Part shown: piece after piece, positions 7,637-16,211 of the stretch
Layout: each line of letters opens with the position of its first letter
Position numbering within the stretch: position 1 is the first letter of the stretch
NCBI RefSeq assembly: GCF_021729085.1
Contig: NZ_JAJSAR010000001.1
Location: 1,240,001 to 1,304,000 of the forward strand
Length of the DNA: 64,000 nucleotides
Direction: 5' to 3'
DNA from: Pseudohongiella sp. O18
GTDB taxonomy: Bacteria > Pseudomonadota > Gammaproteobacteria > Pseudomonadales > Pseudohongiellaceae
Position numbers and translations under genes: made by a program
The notes under the pieces: model-generated
What the model saw: only the letters and a program-made list of their open reading frames with translations
Told to the model about the DNA's origin: nothing
Database searches by the model: none

Positions 7637-9742
7637 TTAATTGAAACGCCAGTTAAGGGCAACAAAGGCGCGCAGCGGTTCGCCGGGGAAGTAGCGGTCT
7701 CCGCCGAAAGATGACCAGTCAGCCCGTTCTGCATACTTGCGATCTGTCAGGTTGAGGATATTGACTGACAATGTCAGATCCTCAGTGGCATCCCAGCGCG
7801 TGCGCAGATTCAGTACGTCGTGGCCTTCGTAGCTGTTCAGGTTGTCGGGGCTTGTGTAGTACTCGCCCTGTGCTACCCACTGCAGCTCTGTCATCAGGCT
7901 GGTGCTGGGGCGCCACTGCAGCTGTACACTGCCAAAGTTGCGTGGTGCTGTAGCGACATCCTTGCCGTTCAGGTTGACACCATTGGATATCTCGTCATTC
8001 TCGTAGGTATGACGTGCGTGGTTGTATGCCGCGCTGAGGCGCCAGGCGTCACTGATCTCGTATGCGCCTGACAGTTCAATACCGCGATGACGGGTATGCA
8101 TGTTGTTCAGGTTGATACGATTGCTGTCGGTGATAATCTCGTTGTCCTTGTCCATGTAGTAGGCAACGGCTTCGTACTGCAGTCGATCCACAGAGCCTTC
8201 AAAGCCGAGCTCCACGCTGTCTATTTTCACCGCGTCCAGGTCAGCCACGTTCTGATCATTCTGCAGGCGATACAGCTCAGTGGCCTGCGGCGCGCGATAA
8301 CCGCGTGTAACGCGGAACTGCACATCATGCGAATCATTCAGTGCATAGCGCAGCGCAAATTTTGGCGCCCAGTTGCCAAAAGTATCCTGTCTGTCAGATG
8401 GGCGGTTGTAGCGACATCCGCCGAAGCCACAGGGCGTACCATCTTCACGGGTGCGACCAGAAATCATGTTGTTGGTGTAGTCGTAACCGATGCGTTCGAA
8501 GCGCAGACCGAGGGTTACGTCAAAACCACTGTCCCAGTACTGCTGATATTGAACGAACGGTGCCATTTGCGTAGCGTCTACGTCATAGTCGTAGTGACGT
8601 CCCTGAGGGATCGTCGCCTGCAGAAACGCAGAACCCTGAGTTGGCTGATCCTGACGCTGCACCAGCGAGCCGCTGGTAAATTCGACGTCTACACCGGCAG
8701 CCAGTTGGCGCTGTTCATCAATCTGTTTGTAGCTGGCGAACTGCATGCCGACGCTGCTGTGCTGATTGGTTTCGGTTGGTGTGCCGGGCAGGAAGTGCTG
8801 GATGAAGTCCAGATCGGCATCGCGGTAATACGGTGTCAGCACGACATCCCAGTCGCCATCCAGCTCATAGCTGATGCGCGTCCAGGCGCGCATGCTGCGA
8901 TTGTTGCGATAGGCCTCGGGGTTTGGGTTGGTGCGGCGCAGATCGTCATCTTTATACGCTTCGGCGCCCACGACGTAGCCTGCGGTTTCCTGATTCAGGT
9001 TGGTGAGAGTGATGCCACCGTCCAGCGTCATGCCGTTGTCCAACGTGGTTTCATACAGCCATGACCCCTTTTGCTGGTCGTAACCGCTCTCTGGTCGGAA
9101 TCCTTCCTCGCTGATGCCGTTAAGCAATACTGTCTGGCGCACGCCGCCATCTTCGCCAAAACCGATGCGGGCATTGCCGCGCAAGGTGCCACGTGGGCCA
9201 TATTCCACAGTCAGGTCATTGCCAGTACCGGCGCGTGGCAGTACCACGTTGATCATACCGTGCACAGCGTTGGATCCGTAGAATGCAGTGCCCGGCCCGC
9301 GGATGACCTCAATGCGTTCTGCGTTTTCAGAGTGGGAGTCGAACAGCTCGTTTACATTACAAAAGCCTGCTGCGCGCAGCGGGATACCCTGTTCCGCCAG
9401 CAGGAAGGCGCCACATGCGCCACCACCGCTCAGCACGGGCGAGCGGATCGCAGTCAGGCTTTCCTGGCCGTTATTGCGGTTGATGTTAACCCCGGGCAGG
9501 CGGTTGGCCGCTTCCTGAATATGCGTGTGGGAAATTAGCCTGAGCTCTTCCTCACTGAGCACCGCAATGGATGCGTTCACGTCCGAGAGGCTTTCCGGGC
9601 GGCGTGAAGTGGAAATCACCTGAATTTCCTCAATCGCTGGCGTGCCGCTCTGCGCAAAAGCTGACGGTATGACAGCGGCTGAAGCAGCGGCGCAGGCGGC
9701 TGCAAGCAACGTCTTCTGAAATTTTCGATTAGCTGTACTCAT
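7637..9742 (-). CDS. TonB-dependent outer-membrane receptor
   Basis: 701 residues. A signal peptide (about 1-30, ending SAFAQ) is followed by a TonB-box-like EEIQVISTS segment, a plug domain (about 40-165, with IEVIRGPGTAFYGSNAVHGMINV) and a beta-barrel finishing with FVALNWRFN. The plug loop carries a Cys pair (ACGAF and GFCNV) and the barrel another (PCGFGGCRY), probably disulfide-bonded outside the cell. The ligand cannot be told from sequence; no siderophore or vitamin genes flank it. AAGGGGAG precedes the ATG. The upstream region holds an unusual direct repeat (9786-9849) that may control it. Confidence 0.93.
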   Translation of the reverse strand: MSTANRKFQKTLLAAACAAASAAVIPSAFAQSGTPAIEEIQVISTSRRPESLSDVNASIAVLSEEELRLISHTHIQEAANRLPGVNINRNNGQESLTAIRSPVLSGGGACGAFLLAEQGIPLRAAGFCNVNELFDSHSENAERIEVIRGPGTAFYGSNAVHGMINVVLPRAGTGNDLTVEYGPRGTLRGNARIGFGEDGGVRQTVLLNGISEEGFRPESGYDQQKGSWLYETTLDNGMTLDGGITLTNLNQETAGYVVGAEAYKDDDLRRTNPNPEAYRNNRSMRAWTRISYELDGDWDVVLTPYYRDADLDFIQHFLPGTPTETNQHSSVGMQFASYKQIDEQRQLAAGVDVEFTSGSLVQRQDQPTQGSAFLQATIPQGRHYDYDVDATQMAPFVQYQQYWDSGFDVTLGLRFERIGYDYTNNMISGRTREDGTPCGFGGCRYNRPSDRQDTFGNWAPKFALRYALNDSHDVQFRVTRGYRAPQATELYRLQNDQNVADLDAVKIDSVELGFEGSVDRLQYEAVAYYMDKDNEIITDSNRINLNNMHTRHRGIELSGAYEISDAWRLSAAYNHARHTYENDEISNGVNLNGKDVATAPRNFGSVQLQWRPSTSLMTELQWVAQGEYYTSPDNLNSYEGHDVLNLRTRWDATEDLTLSVNILNLTDRKYAERADWSSFGGDRYFPGEPLRAFVALNWRFN

Positions 9743-9785
9743 AATAACTCCCCTTGATACATGCTTGTTCCTCGGCGCTTGACTC

Positions 9786-9849
9786 TATGCCCTTTTGGGT
9801 ACCTGTGCCCTCTGGGTATTTATGCCCTTTTTTTTGGGTACCTGTGCCC
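9786..9849. repeat. Direct repeat with GGGTACCTGTGCCC half-palindromes
   Basis: Copy 1 (9786-9810) and copy 2 (9821-9849) share TATGCCC, a T-run and GGGTACCTGTGCCC; they differ only in the length of the T-run. Each GGGTACCTGTGCCC is itself an imperfect palindrome (GGG.AC...GT.CCC). The site lies 44-107 bases upstream of the TonB receptor start, where a regulator binding two tandem sites would sit. Confidence 0.7.
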
Positions 9850-10017
9850 AATTGACAGCGGCATCGGTGCTTTACCTGCTATGGGCAGCACTTCTTATAG
9901 GCATTCAGAGTGGAGATCGCCGAAAAAATCGCCATTAACATAACACAAATAGCGCCTGCCACGTTATCGCCTGCGTTGACTGGTGGTATCGTTCGGTTGT
10001 TCTGTATAAGGTATTTT

Positions 10018-10046
10018 TTGCAATTGTCATGCAGAGGTGGTGTTAT
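10018..10046 (+). promoter_or_regulatory. Possible sigma-70 promoter for the SDR gene
   Basis: TTGCAA (10018-10023) and TGTTAT (10041-10046) are spaced by 17 bases, each matching the consensus at four of six positions, about 80 bases before the GTG start. Confidence 0.3.
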
Positions 10047-10125
10047 CTTGACCGGCAGAACAACATAAGCAGTTCAGGCGTGCAGCCTGTGATACGGACG
10101 ATTGACTGAAACTGGGGGAAAATAC

Positions 10126-10926
10126 GTGCAGATCAAAGACAAGGTGGTAGTGGTAACGGGTGGTGCCAGTGGTATCGGGCGCGCATTATGCGAGCGTTTC
10201 GCTGAGGAAGGCGCATCGGCCGTAGTAGTGGCTGATATCAATCAGGCAGGCATCGACGAGGTGGTTGCCGCGATTAGCGGACGCACGCGCACCCTGGGTA
10301 TTGTCACAGACGTCAGCAAAGAGGCGGATGTGCAGCGTCTGGTAGAAGAAAGCAGAAAGGCTTTTGGTGACATTGACCTGTTTTGCTCCAATGCCGGAAT
10401 TTTCACCATTGGTGGTGAGGAAGTCAGCAATGAAAACTGGCAGCGGATCTGGGACATCAATGTCATGGCGCACATCTACGCGTCCCGCGCGGTTCTGCCA
10501 GCGATGCTGGAGCGCGGCGAAGGTTATCTGCTCAACACGGCTTCGGCTGCAGGTTTACTGAGTCAGATCGGCTCTGCACCCTATGCGGTAACCAAGCACG
10601 CAGCCATAGGGTTCGCTGAATGGCTGTCGATCACCTATGGCAATAGAGGCATCAAGGTCTCTGTCCTCTGTCCGCAGGCTGTTCGCACGCAGATGACAGC
10701 CAATACCCGCGGTGGTGGTGTGGCTGGTGTCGATGGCATGCTGGAGCCGGAGGCTCTGGCGCAGACCGTCATCGAAACGCTGGCCGAAGAGCGCTTCCTC
10801 TGCCTGCCCCATCCGCAGGTGTTGACCTACATGCAACGCAAGAGCGGCGACTATGATCGCTGGCTGGGCGGCATGCGCAAACTGCAGGACAGATTTGCCG
10901 AGCAATACAAGCGCTCAGGGGACTGA
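10126..10926 (+). CDS. Short-chain dehydrogenase/reductase
   Basis: 266 residues from the GTG at 10126, chosen because GGGGGA lies 8 bases upstream; the frame also allows a TTG at 10102. It has the classical SDR pattern: TGGASGIG (11-18) for the NAD(P) phosphate, CSNAG (88-91) and the catalytic Ser140, Tyr153 and Lys157 (YAVTK). Asp37 in VADI at the end of beta-2 suggests NAD rather than NADP. It is a cytosolic oxidoreductase with unknown substrate. SlyD follows 66 bases downstream. Confidence 0.85.
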   Translation: MQIKDKVVVVTGGASGIGRALCERFAEEGASAVVVADINQAGIDEVVAAISGRTRTLGIVTDVSKEADVQRLVEESRKAFGDIDLFCSNAGIFTIGGEEVSNENWQRIWDINVMAHIYASRAVLPAMLERGEGYLLNTASAAGLLSQIGSAPYAVTKHAAIGFAEWLSITYGNRGIKVSVLCPQAVRTQMTANTRGGGVAGVDGMLEPEALAQTVIETLAEERFLCLPHPQVLTYMQRKSGDYDRWLGGMRKLQDRFAEQYKRSGD

Positions 10927-10992
10927 CAAGACATCGACGCCCATAAATGTTAGGGTATCGCGGATTTTTAGAAAATACAGGAAATGATCACA

Positions 10993-11478
10993 ATGAGTTT
11001 AATGATAGGCAAAAATGCAGTCGTAGGTATCAACTACACACTGACCAATGACGCTGGTGAAGTTATGGATACCTCAGAGGGTCGCGGCCCGCTGGTTTAC
11101 CTGCATGGAGCCAACAACCTGATTCCGGGGCTGGAAAAGCAGCTGGAAGGCAAGGCCGAAGGCGCCACTTTCAAAGCAACCATAGAGCCGGCTGAGGCTT
11201 ATGGCGAGAGCAATCCGGAGCTGGTGCAGACGCTGCCGCGCGAAATGTTTAAGGGCGTCGATAACATTGAGCCTGGCATGGGCTTTACGGCTCAGGGTCC
11301 GCAGGGACAGCAGCACATCGTGGTAACCGAAGTGAACGGTGACGAAGTCACTGTAGACGGCAACCACCCGATGGCTGGCAAAACGCTGCACTTTGATGTG
11401 GAAGTAGTCAGTGTTCGTGACGCGAGCGAAGAAGAAATCGCCCACGGTCACGTCCATGACGGAGATCACGCGCACTAA
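10993..11478 (+). CDS. slyD: SlyD-type FKBP peptidyl-prolyl isomerase
   Basis: 161 residues from the ATG at 10993, which has AGGAAA at the right distance; the in-frame ATG at 10984 is the alternative. The FKBP core (GEVMDTSEGRGPLVYLHG, LIPGLEKQLEGKAEG) is interrupted by the insert-in-flap domain (AYGESNPELVQTLPREMF) typical of SlyD, a folding catalyst and chaperone. The C-terminal tail is short but ends in GHVHDGDHAH, a reduced version of the His-rich nickel-binding tail of E. coli SlyD. Its stop overlaps the convergent VOC gene by 4 bp. Confidence 0.9.
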   Translation: MSLMIGKNAVVGINYTLTNDAGEVMDTSEGRGPLVYLHGANNLIPGLEKQLEGKAEGATFKATIEPAEAYGESNPELVQTLPREMFKGVDNIEPGMGFTAQGPQGQQHIVVTEVNGDEVTVDGNHPMAGKTLHFDVEVVSVRDASEEEIAHGHVHDGDHAH

Positions 11479-11879
11479 GCGCTCTCCAAAAGCTCTACCC
11501 AGTTACCGTCCGGGTCGGCGACCATGGCAATGGTCACACCCGGACGGATGACTTTTGGTGGCACCGGAATCTTGAATCCCGCCTTTTCGCAGTGTGCCAC
11601 GCTGTCCGCCAGATTCTTCACGTAAATCGTAAAGTAACGCATGCCGGTTGCTGCCGGAATGCCGCCCGGCGCTGCGTCGTGTGGTGGTGCCTTGTCCAGT
11701 TGAACAATCTTCAGCACACTGTTGCCGACCTTCAGTCTATTCATGGTGCCCCCGGAAGGCATCGGAATGACACCCTCCAGTTGCAAACCAAGTACATCCT
11801 GATAAAACGCCAGCATGGCATCCGCATTCCGGGTGATTATTCCCAGGTCTATGGCCTGCTTGCCGATATCAAGGCTCAT
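11475..11879 (-). CDS. VOC (glyoxalase/bleomycin-resistance) superfamily protein
   Basis: 134 residues with the paired beta-alpha-beta-beta-beta modules of the VOC fold: LGIITRNADAMLAFYQDVLGL at the start and YVKNLADSVAHCEKAGFKI in the second half, closing with VADPDGNWVELLE, whose Glu is the usual metal ligand. The reaction is unknown. Its start overlaps the stop of the aldehyde dehydrogenase gene (ATGA, 11876-11879), so the two are translationally coupled and likely act in one pathway. Confidence 0.85.
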   Translation of the reverse strand: MSLDIGKQAIDLGIITRNADAMLAFYQDVLGLQLEGVIPMPSGGTMNRLKVGNSVLKIVQLDKAPPHDAAPGGIPAATGMRYFTIYVKNLADSVAHCEKAGFKIPVPPKVIRPGVTIAMVADPDGNWVELLESA

Positions 11880-13303
11880 GCGTTGTAGCCCATCACGGCC
11901 TTGATCTCAAGATAGTCATGGAAACCTTCTTCGCCCCATTCGCGACCATTGCCTGATTGCTTGTAACCACCAAACGGCGCGGCAAAGTCCGGGCCGGCGC
12001 CATTCATGTGCACCATGCCGGTTCGCATGCGACGCGCGATCGCGCGGGCGTGCTCCGGCTCCCCGGATACATAGCCGGACAGGCCATATACTGTATCGTT
12101 GGCGATGCGAACGGCATCCTCGTCATCCTTGTAACCGATAATCGACAGCACCGGTCCAAAAATTTCCTCGCGAGCGATGGTCATGTCATTGGTGACATTG
12201 GCGAACACGGTAGGTTTAACAAAGTAGCCGGTTTCCAGGCCTTCGGGTTTGCCAGTACCGCCAGCAACCAGCGTGGCGCCCTCGTCGATACCGGCCTGGA
12301 TCAGGGACTGGATTTTGTCGTACTGAACCTGGCTGACCACTGGGCCCAGTCGTGTTGCTTCATCGGCCGGGTTACCAGGCACTGCTTTGGCAGCGACCAC
12401 TTTGGCAATCTCGATGGCTTCAGCCATTTTTGACTGTGGTACCAGCATACGGGTTGGGGCATTGCAGGACTGACCACAATTGCCAAAACAGCCCATGATG
12501 CCGCCTTTAACAGCCGCCGCAAAATCGGCCGAGTCCAGAATGATGTTGGCAGACTTGCCACCCAGTTCCTGGCACACGCGTTTGATGGTGTCGGCCGCTG
12601 CTTTGGCAACTTCACGTCCGGCGCGCGTGGAGCCGGTGAACGAGACCATATCCACTTCCGGGTGCGAGGAGATGGCAGCGCCAACGCCAGGGCCATCGCC
12701 ATTCACCAGATTGAATACACCTGCCGGCACGCCAGCGTCGTGAATGATTTCCGCCAGTATCATTGCGCTGATGGGAGCCACTTCACTGGGTTTGAGCACC
12801 ATGGTGCAGCCCGTTGCCAGTGCCGGCGCGACTTTACAGGTCAGCTGGTTCAGCGGCCAGTTCCAGGGCGTGATCATGCCGCATACGCCGATGGGTTCCT
12901 TGATGATCTGGGTCTTGCCGCGAGCTTCTTCGAATTCGTAGTTGGCCAGAATCTGGCGGGCGGTCGCAAAATGGCCGAGGCCGGTGCCAACCTGCGCACT
13001 GCGCGCAAAGCTGATCGGCGCACCCATTTCCTGCGAGATGGCCTGGGCCAGGTCCTCGGAGCGTGCCTTGATGCCCGCCAGGATCTTGTCGAGGATGGCC
13101 AGCCGCTCTTCCACGCTAGTCTGGGACCAGGCCGGGAAGGCGTCACGCGCTGCCTTTGCAGCCGTATCAACATCGGCCGCTGTCCCCAGCGACACGCGGG
13201 AAAACACCTGTTCTGTTGCCGGATTTATGACACCAACAGTGTCGCGACCTTCCGGTTTAACCCACTCGCCGTTGATATAAAACGACAGGTAATCATTGCT
13301 CAT
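11876..13303 (-). CDS. NAD(P)-dependent aldehyde dehydrogenase
   Basis: 475 residues, the normal family length. Oxidises an aldehyde to the acid. Catalytic residues are visible: Asn148 in TPWNWP, Glu246 in CQELGGKS and the nucleophile Cys280 in GNCGQSC. FTGSTRAGR contacts the cofactor. GGGGGAAC precedes the ATG. It is the first gene of a two-gene operon with the VOC protein. The substrate class cannot be read from the sequence. Confidence 0.93.
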   Translation of the reverse strand: MSNDYLSFYINGEWVKPEGRDTVGVINPATEQVFSRVSLGTAADVDTAAKAARDAFPAWSQTSVEERLAILDKILAGIKARSEDLAQAISQEMGAPISFARSAQVGTGLGHFATARQILANYEFEEARGKTQIIKEPIGVCGMITPWNWPLNQLTCKVAPALATGCTMVLKPSEVAPISAMILAEIIHDAGVPAGVFNLVNGDGPGVGAAISSHPEVDMVSFTGSTRAGREVAKAAADTIKRVCQELGGKSANIILDSADFAAAVKGGIMGCFGNCGQSCNAPTRMLVPQSKMAEAIEIAKVVAAKAVPGNPADEATRLGPVVSQVQYDKIQSLIQAGIDEGATLVAGGTGKPEGLETGYFVKPTVFANVTNDMTIAREEIFGPVLSIIGYKDDEDAVRIANDTVYGLSGYVSGEPEHARAIARRMRTGMVHMNGAGPDFAAPFGGYKQSGNGREWGEEGFHDYLEIKAVMGYNA

Positions 13304-13378
13304 TTATGTTCCCCCAATGTTGTTACGTCAGTTCGGTAGTCAACTTCAGACGCCGATTATGGGATAAATCAAAGACAA

Positions 13379-13407
13379 CTGCCAATCCGTGCGCGCTGGC
13401 GTATACT
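13379..13407 (+). promoter_or_regulatory. Possible sigma-70 promoter
   Basis: CTGCCA (13379-13384) and TATACT (13402-13407) with a 17-base spacer, about 80 bases before the chosen start of the exported helical-repeat protein. Confidence 0.4.
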
Positions 13408-13489
13408 GAAGGCCGGTGAACGAAGCCTGTTGGCACTGCGGTCATCTACCAGACCCAGGCACATTCTTGTGAGGTTGCTGCGACACACC

Positions 13490-14617
13490 ATGATTCAGGC
13501 CATTTCCAGCCAGCACCGTCTGCTTTCAGTCAGCAGAGCGACACCTCTCGCGGCCAGCGTCGGCCGCGCGTTGGCGGTATTGCTTGTATCTTTTCTGGTC
13601 TTGCAGACACTTCCGGCCATTGCGCAAAGCCAGTCCGGCGATTCTGAGCCAGGATCTGCAGGAAGTATGGACGTTTTTGAGGCCGAAGCGACACCAGAGG
13701 TAGATCCTGAGCGGCTGCAGTGGGAGCGTGACGCTGCCGGGCTGATGGCGCAGCTGGACAATCTGACCAACTCACTGGGGTTATATGACCCGGCCCTGCT
13801 GGAGGTTCAACGGGATCTGGGTTCTGCATTGCTCAGGCTGGATCGCCACCAGGAAGCTGCCGATGTATACGCGCGGGCGTTGCAGCTGGCCCGCGTCACG
13901 GATGGTCTGTACAGCGCGCAGCAGCTGGCTGTGCTGGATGGGCTGATAGCGGCTCACAGCGGCCTTCAGGACTGGGAAAAGGTGGACGACTACGAACACC
14001 TGCGCTTCTCCCTGGCAACCCATCAGCAGGACCCTCAGTCACCAGAATACATCGATGCGCTGCTTGCCCGCAGCGAATGGCACCTGCAGGCCTCACGCCA
14101 CAATCTTTTGAGCCGGCCGGGAAATGATTTTCAGATCCGGCAATTGCATGATCTGAATCTTGCACACGAGCAGGCACTTGCCACCGCCAGTGAGCAGTCA
14201 GACCCCGCGCTGCACTGGGAGCTGCTGGACACCATGCTGCAGACTGATATCGAGATTGCACGCCATGTCGCCTACCAGGGCATGAGGGACATTTTTCCGT
14301 CCGAACCTCGTTATGTAATGCAGACCGTCTGCCGTATGGTCTCGGATGGCAATGGCGGTGCGCAGCGCGTGTGCTGGCAGCAGCGAGTCAGCAATCCGGA
14401 TTTCTACAATTCAGCTGCCAATCAGCGTCGCCACGAACTGGAGCGCACGCGCGCCAATCTGCTGACAACCCGGCGGGAGATGGAGCAGTTCATGGTGACG
14501 CATCCAGATTTTGTCAGCCAGCGTAGCGATGAGGTCAACAATCGTCTCGCTCAGATTGACCAGGTGGTTTCAGAGTTGCAACGTGAAGCCAGTCGCGCCG
14601 CTTTCAGGTCCTGGTAG
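13490..14617 (+). CDS. Exported helical-repeat (TPR-like) protein, hypothetical
   Basis: 375 residues from the ATG at 13490; the frame extends to a TTG at 13430 but that adds a basic stretch without a ribosome site. A long N-terminal hydrophobic segment ending TLPAIAQ is a signal peptide. The region around residues 90-160 (LLEVQRDLGSALLRLDRHQEAADVYARALQLARV) looks like tetratricopeptide repeats, which usually bind protein partners. The C-terminal third is a Glu/Arg-rich probable coiled coil. I do not recognise a named family. The exported peroxiredoxin gene follows after 48 bases. Confidence 0.75.
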   Translation: MIQAISSQHRLLSVSRATPLAASVGRALAVLLVSFLVLQTLPAIAQSQSGDSEPGSAGSMDVFEAEATPEVDPERLQWERDAAGLMAQLDNLTNSLGLYDPALLEVQRDLGSALLRLDRHQEAADVYARALQLARVTDGLYSAQQLAVLDGLIAAHSGLQDWEKVDDYEHLRFSLATHQQDPQSPEYIDALLARSEWHLQASRHNLLSRPGNDFQIRQLHDLNLAHEQALATASEQSDPALHWELLDTMLQTDIEIARHVAYQGMRDIFPSEPRYVMQTVCRMVSDGNGGAQRVCWQQRVSNPDFYNSAANQRRHELERTRANLLTTRREMEQFMVTHPDFVSQRSDEVNNRLAQIDQVVSELQREASRAAFRSW

Positions 14618-14665
14618 CCGAAGCAGGTCTGATCGCAAAACAACACTAACAACAGGAGTTTTGGC

Positions 14666-15229
14666 ATGAAAAATACATCTACAGCATTAACCCGCCGGTT
14701 CGCCGGAGTGGCCATCGGTTTGCTGGCTGCGCTGGCGCTGCCATTCGCACAGGCACTGGAGGTTGGAGACAAAGCTCCGGATTTCACGCTGCAGGCTTCT
14801 GACGGCAATACCTACAGCCTGTCGCAGTTTGTAGGCAAGCAGCCGGTAGTGCTGGCATTCTTCCCGGCTGCCTTTACTGGCGGCTGCACGATTCAGTGCA
14901 AGGCAATCCGCGACAGCAGCGACGAAATCAAAAGCTTTGATGTCGCGTACTTCATGGCCAGCGTCGACACTGCTGAGAAAAATACCGAATTCGCCACCGA
15001 ATATGGCCTCGATTTTCCGGTTCTGGCCGACCCGCAGAAAACCATGACGGCTGACTACGGTGTGCTCAGTGAACGGGGATTTGCCAATCGCTGGACCTAC
15101 TACATTGACGTGAACGGCGTGGTAGTGAAAATAGACAAACAGACCAACCCCAATACAGCCGGCCAGGATCTGGCAGATAATATGGCAGATCTGGGTTTTC
15201 AGCGACGGACAGCAACGGCATCGCGCTGA
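14666..15229 (+). CDS. Exported AhpC/TSA (BCP-like) peroxiredoxin
   Basis: 187 residues with an AGGAG ribosome site. A signal peptide (1-30, ending PFAQA) sends it to the periplasm, which is unusual for a peroxiredoxin. The body starts with VGDKAPDFTLQASDGNTYSL, typical of the AhpC/TSA family. FFPAAFTGGCTIQCKAIRD holds the peroxidatic Cys74 and a second Cys78, a spacing like the Cys pair in BCP-type enzymes. It probably removes peroxides in the periplasm, with an unknown thiol reductant. Confidence 0.87.
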   Translation: MKNTSTALTRRFAGVAIGLLAALALPFAQALEVGDKAPDFTLQASDGNTYSLSQFVGKQPVVLAFFPAAFTGGCTIQCKAIRDSSDEIKSFDVAYFMASVDTAEKNTEFATEYGLDFPVLADPQKTMTADYGVLSERGFANRWTYYIDVNGVVVKIDKQTNPNTAGQDLADNMADLGFQRRTATASR

Positions 15230-15279
15230 TGAGGTCCCGAGCCTGTGCTGGCTCATTGCCAGTTTGTGGTCTCAATCTG

Positions 15280-15314
15280 ACGATTGCGGGCAAAGTAGTG
15301 ATGTCCGCAATCGT
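15280..15314. repeat. 10-bp perfect inverted repeat after the exported peroxiredoxin gene
   Basis: ACGATTGCGG (15280-15289) and CCGCAATCGT (15305-15314) form a perfect stem with a 15-base loop. No T-run follows, so it is not a standard intrinsic terminator; mRNA stability or an operator role is possible. Confidence 0.6.
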
Positions 15315-15358
15315 TGTCTTGCCCCTGTCATTAGCGTTGTGCCAGAATAGTTGTCACT

Positions 15359-16207
15359 ATGGCACATAAAACATTAGCTATCTTTGCTGCACTGTCGCTG
15401 ATCGGCGTCGTATTCCTGATCTATCTGGCGATGACCTTTGAGCCGCCGTCGGAGACCCGCACGACGGAACTGGATACGCCCATTCCGCGGCCCGTGACAA
15501 CCACGCCCGATCCGGCGCCTACCATCACCGAAACTGAGCCCGCCGAGGCCCTGGTCGAGGTTGATCCGGTGGAGATTACGCCTGCGGAGCCGGAAGCCGA
15601 TCTGCCAGACGCTGAGCCCCTGCCATCTCTTAACGCCAGTGACGCCGAGCTGTTTGCCCGGCTGGCTGAAATTGAGCTGGGTGCCAGTCTGATGCGATTG
15701 ATGGCACCTGATGATGTAATCCGTAAATTCGTCGTGTTTGTCCACAATGCCTCAACCGGTGAGTTGCCCCAGCTGGACTACCCACTGCGCGACATTCCGT
15801 CTGATTTTGTGGCCACAGAAGTAGACGAGAATCTGTTTGAAATGGACCCCGCCACGCACAGACGCTTTGATACGCTCATCGACACGCTGGTGAGTATCGA
15901 GCCGCAGGCAGCCATGTCGATTTATCGTGCATTCAAACCACTGTTCCAGGAAGCCTACGCCGAAATCGGCTTTCAGGAAGATTTTGATGCAGTTCTGGTG
16001 CGTGCTATCGATCAGGTTATGGAGGTCCAGCTGCCGGAAGGGCCCTTCCAGTTGATCAAGCCTTCTGTGATGTTCCTGTATGCCGATACCAGGATTGAAG
16101 ATATGGACCCGGTCGACAAGCAGCTGATACGCATCGGGCCCGCGAACACCGCCAAGCTAAAAGAACGTCTGCCTGCCTACCGGGAGCGACTCCAGGCCGG
16201 ACGCTGA
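15359..16207 (+). CDS. DUF3014 membrane-anchored protein
   Basis: 282 residues. One N-terminal membrane helix (about 7-26) is followed by a Pro/Glu/Thr-rich linker (30-85) and a helical C-terminal domain beginning [18 protein letters not shown], the pattern I recall for DUF3014. The topology predicts a periplasmic domain on a flexible stalk. Function unknown. It ends 4 bases before recQ, so both are probably on one mRNA. No obvious ribosome site precedes its ATG. Confidence 0.75.
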   Translation: MAHKTLAIFAALSLIGVVFLIYLAMTFEPPSETRTTELDTPIPRPVTTTPDPAPTITETEPAEALVEVDPVEITPAEPEADLPDAEPLPSLNASDAELFARLAEIELGASLMRLMAPDDVIRKFVVFVHNASTGELPQLDYPLRDIPSDFVATEVDENLFEMDPATHRRFDTLIDTLVSIEPQAAMSIYRAFKPLFQEAYAEIGFQEDFDAVLVRAIDQVMEVQLPEGPFQLIKPSVMFLYADTRIEDMDPVDKQLIRIGPANTAKLKERLPAYRERLQAGR

Positions 16208-16211
16208 TCGC

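Larger units (their letters stand above)
9743..10125. other. Divergent intergenic region between the TonB receptor and SDR genes
   Basis: About 380 bases without a supported gene. It holds the GGGTACC-containing direct repeat on the receptor side and a possible sigma-70 promoter on the SDR side. The middle part (about 9850-10010) is more AT-rich and shows nothing else I can name. Confidence 0.7.

Noticed and set aside
8087-9064. 325-codon open frame on the plus strand inside the TonB receptor gene
   Set aside because: Exactly antisense to a well-supported receptor gene; the protein has no family features. Codon bias of the real gene explains it.
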